Shown in pieces: positions 1-11,330 of a stretch of DNA of 64,000 nt. The notes beneath the pieces are model-generated. The model ran no database searches, had not been told where the DNA came from, and saw only the letters and a program-made list of their open reading frames with translations. Both the position numbers and the translations under genes were made by a program. The stretch's first letter is position 1, and every line of letters starts with the position of its first letter. This DNA is from Ophiura sarsii (lineage: Eukaryota > Echinodermata > Ophiuroidea > Amphilepidida > Ophiuridae): positions 2,061,001 to 2,125,000 of the forward strand of contig CM069446.1 of assembly GCA_035610835.1 (NCBI GenBank). The letters are read 5' to 3'.

Positions 1-144
1 CACTGTTGATCGTCCGGACTTTTCAAAAAAAGGATGAGGGAGGGGCTTTTTATTTAATGTTTATTATATTTTTTTCCAAGATGGCCGCCGGCTTTTTGAA
101 GTAAAGATTTTACAGTCTGAGCCTCTTTACATTGTATGCATTAT

Positions 145-422
145 ATAACCCTAACCCACCCGGTGGATTTTCCAACAAAAATTTTTTCAAGCGAAAAAAG
201 CACACACAACAAGAGGTGCCACGCCCCGGGGTTTGAACCCACGACCTCTCGGTTGGCGGGCGGACACTCTACCAACTGCGCCACGGGGGAAGCTGTGCTG
301 GGCGAGTGTATTCGCCCAGCTATATAGCTTACAGCCATTATTTCAGACAAAAACCTCAGCGCCAGGTGGAACCAGGATGCTGGGAAATGGGATTTCATGG
401 GATCTGGGGCTGTAAGGGTTAA
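145..422 (-). repeat. tRNA-derived SINE-like repeat, copy 1
   Basis: On the minus strand, 290 to 221 reads as a tRNA-like head: a box A-like segment (TGGCGCAGTTGGTAGAG) and a box B-like segment (GGTTCAAACCC), with a partly pairing acceptor stem. The tRNA-like part lies internally, with more than 100 bp on either side. The outer ends form a short inverted repeat (ATAACCCTAACCC at the left, complement of AAGGGTTAAT at the right). The same ~278 bp unit recurs at 480-757. The short reading frames here are by-products of this repeat. The class assignment is inference from the Pol III promoter-like boxes. Confidence 0.7.
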
Positions 423-479
423 TCAGGGTAAAATTAGAGGAAAAAAGTGAAAATTAAAAAGAAGAAAAAAAATCGTTCA

Positions 480-757
480 ATAACCCTAACCCACCCGGTG
501 GATTTTCCAACAAAAAATGTTTCAAGCGAAAAAAGCACACACAACAAGAGGTGCCACGCCCCGGGGTTTGAACCCACGACCTCTCGGTTGGCGGGCGGAC
601 ACTCTACCAACTGCGCCACGGGGGAAGCTGTGCTGGGCGAGTGTATTCGCCCAGCTATATAGCTTACAGCCATTATTTCAGACAAAAACCTCAGCGCCAG
701 GTGGAACCAGGATGCTGGGAAATGGGATTTCATGGGATCTGGGGCTGTAAGGGTTAA
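480..757 (-). repeat. tRNA-derived SINE-like repeat, copy 2
   Basis: Near-identical to 145-422 in the same orientation, separated from it by 57 bp of A-rich DNA. The tRNA-like head is at 625 to 556 on the minus strand. High identity suggests a recent tandem duplication or two insertions of one active family. Each copy begins and ends with the same short inverted terminal sequence. Confidence 0.7.
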
Positions 758-1281
758 TGTACAGACAGATACAGTTTTAATAAAGCAACTTAAACATTTA
801 ATAGTTTTACATGCAATTTTTCGAAAAGTTTTACTATAAAAAATAAAAATAAAAAAATAAAAAATCATGAATAAATCAATGTGGCACGAAAAAGGAAGCG
901 AGCGGGGACGATCAACTGTTGTTATGTTTTACTTGGCCTTAGGGATAGTTAGAATGATCAATATATGCCCAACTGTTTGCCGGCAGTCTATTTCTGCTGA
1001 TCATTAGATTACAGCATATTGATAAATTCTGTCACTTATTAATCATCAACCTTCTAGTTAGTTTAGATCATTCAACAAACATTGATCTTTCATGTTTCAA
1101 ATCAATTTTGTGTTAGATTTGTGTCAAAATGGTTACATTTCAGCTGTCAGTTTAGTAATTATGATTAATTGTCCACTGTCTAGAATTGCTAGATGTTTTG
1201 ATAATGTCTACTGTTTGAACTCCATCACTTCACCGTCGCTATTCTGTCAAAACCTTGTTTCTCAATCGGGCCATTCAGCAT
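758..1281. other. no recognisable feature
   Basis: AT-rich DNA. I see no coding pattern, tandem array or inverted-repeat element here. Confidence 0.4.
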
Positions 1282-1465
1282 GTATAAAGTAATGCTTCCT
1301 ATGTATAACCTTTGGGTATTCTGCTTTAAACATGTTCAAGGGCCAAAAACACATCAAACCATGCAAGTGCTCTTTCCCTTGAACATGAATAAAGTAACAC
1401 TTCCTATGCATAATTGTTGGGCAGTTTTACTTTATACATGCTGAAGGGCCTAAAAACATAAGATT
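1282..1465 (+). repeat. dispersed repeat, uninterrupted copy
   Basis: Two tandem, diverged ~107 bp units: each has a TATAAAGTAA-like start, CTTCCTATG, a TTGGG motif, a CATGTT/CATGCT motif and AGGGCC. The family matters because a second copy at 13340-15095 is split by two transposable-element insertions, and this copy shows what the unoccupied sites look like. Confidence 0.6.
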
Positions 1466-1570
1466 TGACAGAACAAGAACGTCATGATTATAAAGTAGAA
1501 CGTAATGAAATCATGAATATGAATATTTTTATCATCAACCTATCTAAATTCCAATACTGTTAACGTGGAC

Positions 1571-1700
1571 ATTTTCGCGCTACCTTCATTTTCGCGCTAC
1601 ATTAATTTTCGCGCTACCTTAATTTTCGCGCTACATTAATTTTCGCGCTACATTAATTTTCGCGCTACATTAATTTTCGCGCTACATTAATTTTCGCGCT
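1571..1700 (+). repeat. 17 bp minisatellite (ATTTTCGCGCTACATTA unit)
   Basis: About eight tandem copies of a 17 bp unit containing TTTCGCGCTAC. The first and third units vary (CCTTC, CCTTA instead of CATTA). The CGCGC core is unusual against AT-rich surroundings. Confidence 0.9.
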
Positions 1701-2113
1701 CCAAACAGCTACAGCGAAAATAAAAACATGCAAACATATTTATTTTTGTGTAGAAGTTTATGTAATGAACTTTCAAATCTCGAAGTTAAAAAACAAGCGA
1801 AATGGCTTAAGATTGGCAAAGCTTGAAATTTACTACTTTAACAGTACACAAATGATTTTGCTTAAGTTTAAACCACATTCAAAGTTTTTCATCGTAAAGC
1901 AATGCTGATATTATGATATGATTCTTGACTTCCATTTATTAATGATGTTGCAACAAAGATTGACACCTCATTTTAATAAATTTGATATTCTAAAAGCCAC
2001 TGACAAATTGGAACAGTTAGCAGTTTGAAAAGTTTTAACAAAAAATGTCCCACACCTAATAACCGAGGGCAATACAAAATGGTTTTTTTATAATTATTAT
2101 AAAGAAAAACCCG

Positions 2114-2393
2114 TAAGGGGGACGTGGATCCTCAGCATATAGCCTCCGTAAAACTGCTGTAACTCCTTCATTATTCATGACAAAATTTATTTTGAGTTAT
2201 CTTTGCAGAACCTAAAATGGGTCAAAAACGTGTTTTTATAATTTTCTCCCAAAATGGTCAATTTCATGATCATGTTTGGATTCATTGAACCCTTTTCTGC
2301 CAAAAAATGTATACTTTTATATAGATTTAATAAATAATAAAGAAGTTACGGCAGTTTTAGGGAGGCTGTACCTGAAGGTGCACAGCCCCCTTA
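2114..2393. mobile_element. MITE-like element with long TIRs
   Basis: The two ends are inverted copies over about 65 bp. The left end has TAAGGGGG then GCCTCCGTAAAACTGC; the right end is the complement of TAAGGGGG then GCCTCCCTAAAACTGC. The 280 bp element has no coding capacity. Superfamily is not assignable because no clear target-site duplication is visible. Confidence 0.65.
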
Positions 2394-2638
2394 AGAACGG
2401 TAATAAAATTTGGAAAGACCACTGTACTGAAAATTGGTGAAATAATAGTTGAGAGAGTTGCCGAAAAACGGATATGGGTTCGGTGTAAACAACAAATTTT
2501 CTGTGAATATTTTCTATCGAAAATAACGGTTGTTACGATGGCACAGAAACCTTCAACCGACCATTAGACGGTTGATCAATTTTATGCAACAGCCTAGTAC
2601 CCATCTAAGTTCCTCATAACTAATTGGTTTTAATCTTA

Positions 2639-2983
2639 AAGGTAGATGTTCCGATTTTCAACTTGAAGTTTTCTATTCTACATGAAAGGTCATCCTTAAA
2701 AAAGTTGTGTTCCAAAATTTGAGATGCATAGCTAATGGTTCTTATTTTAGACGCACAAGATGCTGTGAACTGTACCCATTGAGTAGTACACAAACTATAT
2801 CGGTGGTAACCACCATTCGCGGTAATTCAACGCTATTTCGTCGATTTCTCTGTCATTATACCGAATTAGGCCGTCAAATTTCAGTATGATGATGAGAAAA
2901 ATACGAGCTTTCATATGATATGAAAATCTCCGTATGTTTGAATTAATTCTGTGTTACGAAAATGTGATCGGGTCATCTACCTT
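2639..2983. mobile_element. TIR MITE (AAGGTAGATG family), copy 1
   Basis: It begins AAGGTAGATG and ends with the complement, CATCTACCTT. A second copy lies at 34588-34947. Here the left TIR has lost an inner ~13 bp present in copy 2. Flanks are a perfect 8 bp direct repeat TAATCTTA (2631-2638 and 2984-2991), the length typical of hAT-type insertion. The second copy lacks a matching 8 bp pair but is bounded by TTAA, so superfamily stays open. Confidence 0.7.
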
Positions 2984-3269
2984 TAATCTTAACTTAAATT
3001 ATAACACCATTTTATTTCAGTCAGAATTTTGCACAAAATATTCACCCTATTACCTTCCACCTTGGTAGGGACACAAAAAGAAAACCAACTTACATGCACC
3101 CTTTATGGTCTCTTCATCAGACGTATTATGATAGTCCGTCTGTTTTGTCTTTCTCGTTTTCTTTCCCATCTCGGATGTCGATGCTGCCCCAGGAACCGCA
3201 CCCTCCTTCACGCGCATTGATTGACTGCTGCAGTGTTGGACATCAGAGACAATGGGTGAGGGTGTTCTT

Positions 3270-3430
3270 GATTGGCCGAAGAGAGGTCAGGATATTGCCT
3301 GATTGGTTGATGAGATGTGAGGGTATCGCCTGATTGGTTGGTGAGAGGTCAGGGTATCGCCTGATTGGTTGATGAGATGTCAGGGTATCGCCTGATTGGT
3401 TGATGAGGTGTCAGGGTATCTCTGGTTGGT
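3270..3430 (+). repeat. 31 bp minisatellite
   Basis: Five tandem copies of a 31 bp unit beginning GATTGGTTGATGAGATGTCA and ending in GGGTATCGCCT. The first and last copies are the most diverged. Confidence 0.85.
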
Positions 3431-3440
3431 TGTTAGAGCT

Positions 3441-5434
3441 AGAAAACACCTGTAATAAAAAAAAGAGTGAATTTTAAGAGAATCATAAAAAGTGAATCTT
3501 GAGGTATAACATTATCAAGTAACTTGTCAGGTTAGGATAGTGTGTGGAGGTCAGTGGAGGGTTGGATGGGTCATGGTTTCTGGCACATGTCAGATGGTAA
3601 CAACTGCTCATTTTGCCTGATTTCCTCCATTTTAAAAGCTGTGGGGTAGTCAATTAGAAATGAATAGACAAAACACAATTTCCAACCTTTTTTTTCTTTT
3701 TCTTTTTCACTGTTGCCTCATAATGTTCAATACAATGTATAATACAGATCACATTTCATTATAATACTACTATTATACTAGTACATTACAGACGATACTG
3801 AGCAATAAATAAAGGTTATTACAGGGTCCTATAGGGGTGATATACTACACAACATCTCATAATGGTAAGAGGGAATTCCATTTTTTGTTAAAACTTGCAA
3901 TGTTCCTTTTTTACGGCGATATATTTTTCAAGGGAGAAGAACAGATTTGCTTCCTTCCGGAACAATTTCCAACTTGACGTTTTACAAAGGTCTCCCCCTT
4001 TACGGACTATTGCCTTGATTGGCAATTGTGCTGGTCAAAACATTTCCTCATCAGTCATTAAAATCCTGGCAAGTGATATGAATACCAGACATGCAAATAT
4101 GTGACCATTATAACATTGGCAAATTGAAATACTGGTAAGCATAATCTTACAGGAGCTACATTGTGGGAGTAAGGCCAAATAAAAATAATAACATGTTTAG
4201 CGTCCCCTCGCGCTTAATCTTTTTGGTTTTCTTCAATTTTCTCTTTTTTTCATTCATAACTTTTTTGTTTGGGTGTTTCAGAGATTGAGATGATTGAAAC
4301 AGCTTTGCTTTTTTGTTATACGCATTTGAAGCAAATTTTGTGGTGACCAACACCTTAGAACCATGAAATAAAAACAATTTAAAGATGCCTCCTCCTTTTC
4401 AAGGTTCGCAAAGTTTATCGCAAAAAGGGGAAATTCTGCACTAAAAAGAATTTTAAAAGAGAGAAAAGGCCTCTACCTTTTTTTTGAAAACGTCAGGGCA
4501 CTAAACATGGTTATTTTTTACTTTGCCTAAATATATGTAAAAGCATAGCTTTGCTAATATCATACTATGCATTACTTGTAAAATTCCATGCAAGTCACAC
4601 AAAATGAAATGTATCACATGGGTTTTAGGTTCCTCTCTTGATTTTTGATGAAGCCAATCTTCTCACTTCACCAGTACAGCATATGTTCACAAAATTATTC
4701 ACACATTTATTTTAATGGTCTTGGGGTGAAAATACATAATCTGTGTGTTTGTGTATGTGAAATATAAAACATTTTTAAGAGGCAAGCATGTGATCAAGCA
4801 AAATGAGTCGGAACTCGCAAATATTGATTTGGAGGTATAGCCAAACAAAGGATAGAATAATTTAGTTTACTACTCTTTCGAAATGTATCTGAAAATTCAT
4901 GAAAAAACCCCACATAAAATGTGACCAGTCGCGTCAAAAAGGACATGTTGTAGGCAAACACAATTTTGAGATAGGCTATATATTTGGTGAAATATAAAGA
5001 AAATAAAAGACACAAATATGCTTCTTCACTTCATATCTTGTGATTACAAAGTCCGATCACATTCAACATGGTATCATTTCAAAGCTTAAAATGTTCTCTT
5101 TCAATTCATACCAATAACTCAGAATTGACTCTGGCCTCATGACGGGTCACAAATATGCAGCAATTGACAACAATCATCAACTAAAGATGTAGGTTTTAAC
5201 TTTTTTAGTATGAAGCATTTAATATGATGCAAAAAGAAGCCCGTTGCCCCAAAACACTCCAGTTGTGACGTATGTCTGTGTATATTAATTAACTGATGAA
5301 CTTATTAATAGGACAGGAAATGGGCAAAGTACAATTGTTATCATATAGGTTCAGATCTATTATCAATTATTTACCTAAAAAACACTGTTATACAGGCCCG
5401 CCCAACCAATTTCCGATTGAAAATATTATATTTA
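3441..5434. other. no recognisable gene or element
   Basis: About 2 kb of AT-rich DNA with only short random reading frames and homopolymer runs. I see no splice-framed coding segment, tRNA-like sequence or clear inverted repeat. Confidence 0.4.
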
Positions 5435-5626
5435 GAGAATAAAATATAGTTCTTAGCTGTATTGCTATACGATATGGTCATATAAATAATGTATAGGCTG
5501 TACCATATTTGGAGTCGTGTATGGTCACCGCAGGCGGCCATACACGATGACACAAATATGGTACACCTATACATTATAAGACCATAATAATGGTAGCAAA
5601 ACAGCTAAGAACTATATTCTATTCTC
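5435..5626. mobile_element. foldback element (near-full hairpin)
   Basis: The left arm (GAGAATAAAATATAGTTCTT onward) and right arm (ending AAGAACTATATTCTATTCTC) are inverted copies over about 90 bp, meeting near 5531 at GTGTATGG / CCATACAC. Almost the whole 192 bp element folds on itself. The arms have diverged by small substitutions. Confidence 0.7.
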
Positions 5627-7005
5627 ATTCTTATTTAGTTTATTGGTTATTTTGATCTTTTATCATAAAATAACGCAGTTTGTTAGATTTATTTTAATCA
5701 AACAACAAAAAATGTCCCCTTTATAAAATCGGCGAATACAGTGAGCTGTTTACCAAGTTCCTGCTTCGATTTAATCGCGTTCTTTAGCACACACGCACAT
5801 GGCAACGCTGCATTATACGCACAACTCATACGCCGGCGACTTTGTGTGGGGCACGCTAACGCGATGATCATACGCACTGAAGGTATTATTATTCGAATGA
5901 ATACACCACGCCCCAAACTATACACCATTGTCTCATAATGTATGGGCGTATCGGCTGAAAATCAGCCAAAAAACAATCAAATTGCCTGCTGACATCCCAA
6001 ACCACACCCATTATGTAATATAAGTATATTGTTTGATTATATGTTAATTACTAAAATAAATTGAAATGTTTTGAAAATGTTTGATTTTTTTAAAAATTTC
6101 CAAAATTGTTATCACATATTTTCAAGTGTTAAAGAAAAAAATACCTGACCAACCGACTGTGCCTGAATGATCCATTTGGCCATAGAACAAATAAAGTGAT
6201 GAGAAGTATAATTGTTATGCGCTCAAAAGCGTTTTTATGAAGAGCAGAAACATATTAATTTTCTTTCCTATTTCCTTCTTGACTTCCCAACTAAATTAGG
6301 TCAATGCTCATTATATTACTTCTATGAGGAGACAAATCAAATAACCTGGTCTACAGGCACGACCAACACATTTTTGCAAGGTGCAAATGAATACCGACCC
6401 AATAAAATATTTTGGCGTGTCAAAAAATGGCCAAATCTTTACAGATTTAAAAAAATGTTTTAGCCGTTTTGAAGGGGAGGAAAATAAAAAAAGCCAGACC
6501 GACTGACTCGACCTGAGAGGTCTAGGGAGCACAGCACCAAGACGCTCTCCATAGACTTTACTGTTAGGAAAGGCTTTCTTAAATGGCTCTAGTTTCTATA
6601 TTAGTGCGTTTGGTTCAATGAAATTTTGAGATGTTTTACTCACAAGGGTAATCTACAACATATCTGAATATGAAGGTGACATTACCGTGCACTTTTTTTA
6701 AATATAAGCCGCCGCATAACAACGTAGTGATATGCCTATCTAAATGCGGTCTCGGTCCGTGAAATTAAAATTGACCTCAAATCACCTAGTTTAAATGTCA
6801 GAACATCAACTACACATTTCAAACACAACATATTAGTGAAAAATTATATCATAAACCGTCAAAAAATAACTCTCTTTCCCGCCAAATAGGAACTATTGTC
6901 GTACTCAACTTTGATTGATCGCGTCGATAGCGTGTCGCGATACCTATTTGGGTATGTGCTCCCTCTATTTGCCTGTGAAACATGAGGTTTTTGTGTTGCC
7001 TTACT
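5627..7005. other. no recognisable gene or element
   Basis: Mixed AT-rich sequence with short frames only. The 65-83 residue frames have no recognisable motifs and I do not call them. Confidence 0.35.
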
Positions 7006-7468
7006 TAGGCCTAAAAAAAAAAGAAGTTTGATTGGCGTAACATGACCAAAACAAATAGGGTAGGTCAGTCGGGATTTTTTATTATTTTTTAATTTTTTTA
7101 AATCACCTACTTTTGAACACATCGTTGAACACAACGATACATTTTTGCCTGGCAATTGAATACACTAGAGCTATGTGTAGACATTGCACAGTACTGTTGT
7201 GTTCAACAATATATCATTTCGATGGGGACTTAAAATAGCCGAAAATGAAAGCAAACAGTCAAAAACTTTAATACTTTGTTCAATTTTTATGCTGGTTTCA
7301 CCCTTTACTTGGATTATTATATAATTTTTATTTTATTTTTTATTTTATTTTATTATTTTTATTATTATTTTTTTTTTTCTCCCTCAAAATAATAAAAAAT
7401 ATTCAGGGTCGGCGATGTATTTAGGGTCGGTCGGGTTACGCCAATCAAACATTTTTTTTTTTAGGACT
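7006..7468. mobile_element. TIR element (TAGGCCT-polyA-GTTTGATTGGCGTAAC), copy 1
   Basis: The left end reads TAGGCCT, an A-run, then GTTTGATTGGCGTAAC. The right end is its complement (GTTACGCCAATCAAAC, a T-run, then AGGACT). Subterminal GGGTAGGTC / GGGTCGG motifs repeat inside. A shorter copy with the same ends lies at 9905-10177. Non-coding, MITE-like. Confidence 0.7.
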
Positions 7469-7689
7469 TACTAGTAATTTTAGTACAAGCTTTGATTCAA
7501 CAACGTAAATGAAGCTACGGGGGATTTGTTAGAATCTATGTACACACATATTAATCTTGCACTAAATCAAATACACTTGCAGCGTTAATAACAGAACACG
7601 TCTGAGTACTATGCATAATGAGTGTCTGACTGAGTGCAAAGTAGATTTCTTGTTTGTCCCAGCATGCTTTACCTAGAACTGGTATCGGT

Positions 7690-7960
7690 CTCACACACGG
7701 CCATAGTACACTGATTTCGAACAGCGAAGCCGTGAGGACCTGGATAATCCACTGTACGTTTTATGACTCCAAAGGGAGCCTCCATGCAAAGAAAAAGTTG
7801 CCAAACGAAGAAATCTAATACTATACATGTACAGTACAAATACTCTTCGTATAATAAATTTTAATACTGTTCTGACGTTTATAAATAGTTTCCTCTTAAT
7901 TAAAAATTTCTGGTAAATAGTTATTCACAGTTTAATTATTTCAACACTTCAATAGTACTT
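7690..7960 (+). repeat. dispersed repeat with single 43 bp module
   Basis: It contains one copy of the CACGGCC...ACTGATTTCGAAC module followed by a ~220 bp body (GGATAATCCACT, GTTTTATGACTCC, GTTGCCAAACGAA, ACTGTTCTGACGTTTATA). The same body at 22520-22730 is preceded by about nine tandem copies of the module. Confidence 0.65.
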
Positions 7961-8109
7961 AAAATAGTATTACCGCGAACATTTGTGCGCAAGTTTACCA
8001 GCAAGGAACGCCCGATGCTGACAGCACGCGTTAGTGTCGATCAATCTGTATCGACATCTAAGGGTGCCGCCCAGACACAAACTGTTAGAATTGTTAGGTT
8101 GGTTTACGA

Positions 8110-8200
8110 CATTCGTGGAATCGTCTATGGTTGGGCCATGTATTAAAATGTAAAAATGATCTGGATGGTAAATGGGGACTGCCCCATCCTTTTGCTTGGC
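8110..8200 (+). pseudogene. short LINE C-terminal relic
   Basis: From about 8124 one frame reads LWLGHVLKCKNDLDG, similar to the WLGHVLRM motif just after the reverse transcriptase region in several non-LTR retrotransposon families. Nothing else of the element can be read on either side, so this is at most a small decayed fragment. The 117-residue frame overlapping it (8156-8509) is in another frame and has no recognisable motif. Confidence 0.35.
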
Positions 8201-8756
8201 CAGGTTTGGTGGATCTCTCAGGTCGCTGCGGGAGCGGGCCTTGGGCGGGTCCCCTTCACGTCTGCCGACATCAGCGACCGATATCTCTTTGCCTTACTGT
8301 TGTCCCTATATAGGACTTTTCTACCAAATAATCAACATGTGCTATTCAACAACTCCCCATACCTCAAGTACAGTAGCAAAGCATTGTTAATTGGAAATAA
8401 ACCACGCTGCTATATAGAAACCAGCACGCTGATCAAACAGCACAACACAGATAACGTGTTTACGCGCTATGCGAACGCAGCCACAGTATGTGTAGTTATT
8501 TTGGAATAATTGTGCACACGCTTACATCAACCTTTGAATCTAAAAGGAACTTTTTTAGTTCTATCATTTTAGTGTTAAGGTTTTGAAAATAGTTTGAATG
8601 AAATTGTCGTTGTTGAAAGAATTAAATCATGTATGTATGTGCATCACCAATCTACAACTTGCGTTCTGCACGTCTGCTTCACTCGGGCGTTGCCCTTGTG
8701 AAATAAACCATACAGACGGCGTGAACACCATTGTATATACACATAATGCTGAAACA

Positions 8757-9101
8757 TTAAAGGGGCAATGAGAGATTGCCGAGAAAAACAAAATTTGGAA
8801 AAAAGGAATTGTTTCGATAGATAAGGTACGTAGGAACCCTGAAGTGTAATGATTTATGGGAAAAGGGTAAATTTAGTTGAAGCAAGTTACATGTACACGT
8901 ATGTGGTGAGTGATGCTGATAATTTCGATGTAATCTACATCAAAATTGTGACATTTTACATGATAGACGGCGAATTAAGGTAAACGGTTTCAGATGGTCG
9001 TTAGTATACACTGTATGCCTAAGTATTACGTGTGCAAAAACCTGGATCTCCAGAACAATTGAGGGCGCACTCCCATACGAATCTCTCAATGCCCCTTTTA
9101 A
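8757..9101. mobile_element. MITE with TTAAAGGGGCAATGAGAGATT termini
   Basis: The left terminus TTAAAGGGGCAATGAGAGAT is mirrored by the right terminus, the complement of TTAAAAGGGGCATTGAGAGAT. Both are bounded by TTAA. The 345 bp interior is non-coding. Confidence 0.65.
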
Positions 9102-9540
9102 TCCCTTAATAAGCAGCTGAAGGTAGTCTGCCTTCCACCTCCAAATACATGGTACAGATAGGCATGGTCATGGCGACATATCAAAAAGAAGTTTAATATT
9201 CCAACTAAAACTTTAAATTATGTGTTATTCAAAAAATAATGGTTCTTTAAGAAAAACAAGAGAGGACTGAATTGATTATGCTACTTGCAGCAGGATTTTC
9301 TTAAAATACCTTATTTAACAATGGTATGGTCATTCCTTTGCTGTAATGCAAGTGGGAACCAGCAGACACTGGTGAGTGGTGACAGAAATCACTGGTCATG
9401 TGATGAAAGTGAAGCATGCTGGTACTGCTCAAGATATCTTCTTTGGTCTGAGTGAGCAGAATGAATATGGGTACCAAGGGGAGGCATTCACCATTCTGGA
9501 TATATCTGATTGCCCAACACTACATCTGTCAAAATATTTA

Positions 9541-9827
9541 GGCTGTGAATGCACAGGTTGTTTCGTACCCGGGTACCTGACCCGTTTTTCGGGCGGGTAC
9601 CCGAAAATATACACTAAAAAAATAAAATAAAATAAAAATAATAAGTTGGTTTTTTTCAAGTACAAATTTGTCCCCAAAATGACACATAATGGGGTCAATA
9701 GAGGTCATTTGGGGGACAATTTGTACTAGAATTTTTTCTTTTTCTTTTCATTTCGGGTATTGGGTACCTAATTTGGTACCCGGGTACCCAGAATAGCGGG
9801 CGGGTACCCGGATATAAGTCACAGCCT
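9541..9827. repeat. short repeat element rich in GGGTACCCG, with internal hairpin
   Basis: The ends GGCTGTGA (9541) and TCACAGCC (9820-9827) are inverted. Inside are several GGGTACCCG motifs and a hairpin at 9659-9727 (AGTACAAATTTGTCCCC against GGGGGACAATTTGTACT). No coding capacity. Confidence 0.5.
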
Positions 9828-9904
9828 TACAAAATATCAGTCTATATTTACACGCCCAAAACACACACCTGTCATGATTCATTCAATGACCTCTTTTCTT
9901 CATT

Positions 9905-10177
9905 TAGGCCTAAAAAAAAAAGGGTTTGATTGGCGTAACATAGAAAAAAAATAGGGTAGGTAGGTCGGATTTATTTTTTAAAAATCTATAAAACATCTAT
10001 GAAATTTTATATACCAGCACACATTTACCATACAGACATAAGCAAATGGCACAAATACACATTTTCACTGGTTTTTTCCCTTTTTCTCACACACAAAAAA
10101 AAAAAAAATTTTTTTTTTTAGGGTCGGCGGTAAAAATAGGGTCGGTCGGGTTACGATCAAACTTTTTTTTTAGGCCT
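9905..10177. mobile_element. TIR element (TAGGCCT-polyA-GTTTGATTGGCGTAAC), copy 2
   Basis: Same termini and subterminal GGGTCGG motifs as 7006-7468, but with a shorter interior (about 270 bp). The right TIR has lost a few bases (GTTACGATCAAAC). Confidence 0.7.
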
Positions 10178-10422
10178 TACTTGCTGTCATTTTTCTTCGA
10201 ATGTGTGGGTTGATGAATGTTGTCATTCATTCATGTAATATTTACAAAGGCATTGAAAAAACACCCTGTTCTACAGGCAAACTGACCTCTCAGGTAGGGA
10301 TGGTTGGGCAGTGTTTTTTGGGTGAATTTCAACAATTTTTGAAGAAAAAAAATAATTTTTTTTTTTTTACATTTTTTTTTAACATTTCTAATTTGCAAAT
10401 TGTGCATTTTATTTCCCCACGT

Positions 10423-10553
10423 AGGGCGCGTTCATACTCCTGTAGTTACGTATCGGCAGACGTCGACGGACAAAGTTGATTTTGCTTCATCTCGCGCACT
10501 GATCCGTCGACGTACGTCGGCAGATGCGCAACGATGTGAGTATGAACGCACCT
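10423..10553. mobile_element. 130 bp foldback MITE
   Basis: The arms AGGGCGCGTTCATACTC and GAGTATGAACGCACCT pair, and pairing continues inward to TCGACGGA / TCCGTCGA, so nearly all of the element forms one hairpin. It is GC-rich compared with its flanks. Confidence 0.7.
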
Positions 10554-11019
10554 TTATGCGCTACATTTATAATAACCAGTTGAATTATTTAATTTGATTA
10601 CAAACAACCAACCTATTGCATTTTTATATTCAAAAAACATAATTATATCATGTTGAGTGCTGTACCCCATTGTATAAGCTAGATAAATGGATGAGTGCAT
10701 CAAGTGCACTATATTCTTGTACCACACACAAACAAGACAGTCAATATTATTATAATTTTATTCAAATCATTAAAAACTTGCTTCGATAAAAAAGTCAACC
10801 TTAATCTCAGAGCGAGTAAAACACTAATCAACAAAAGTACTCATGGGCATCTTTTGTGCATGTGGTAATGAATCAGATACGAAATACAAGTTTGGAAACT
10901 TAAGAAATTGTTAACAGTTTTGTTGACAACCCAGTTTTGGATGAACTTGGTAATTTTTCTTTGATCTTGTCTGATATAAATAGCAATTAATTGTACAGTG
11001 AAGGTACGTGCACGGGTGC

Positions 11020-11330
11020 TGGCCACGGGGCGCGTGGTACAGCGGATAGGTTCTCGCTCCACAATACAAAGGTTGTGGGTTCGAGTCCCATTGCAGCCAG
11101 CGTGTTGTGTCCTTGGGCAAGGCACTTTACTGCGCTCGCCTCTCTTCACCCAGGTGTATAAATGGGTACCAGCATTAATTAATGTTGGTAAGGTAAAACA
11201 TACTTGTTGTGCGAGAAGAGTGGCGAACCTCCCCCCAAGCAAAATGTACATGGAGGAGCCTGGCCCAAACGCCAAGGAAAAGAGATGGGCACTCTGCTCG
11301 AGCTTTGCTCGGCACGACTCTTTATAAAAT
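11020..11330 (+). repeat. tRNA-derived SINE
   Basis: The tRNA-like head at 11026-11097 has a box A-like TGGTACAGCGGATAGG and box B GGTTCGAGTCC. It is followed by a body containing CCTTGGGCAAGGCACTTTA, CCCAGGTGTATAAATGGGTA and GGAGGAGCCTGGCC. The CCTTGGGCAAG block resembles a central segment shared by several deuterostome SINE families; I cannot name the family without a search. The 226-residue minus-strand frame over this interval is a by-product. Confidence 0.75.

Noticed and set aside
145..160. TAACCCTAACCC near the left end as telomeric repeat
   Set aside because: Only about two units, repeated at the same place in both SINE-like copies, so it is the element's terminus.
8156..8509. 117-residue plus-strand reading frame
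   Set aside because: No recognisable domain. It overlaps a LINE-like motif in another frame.
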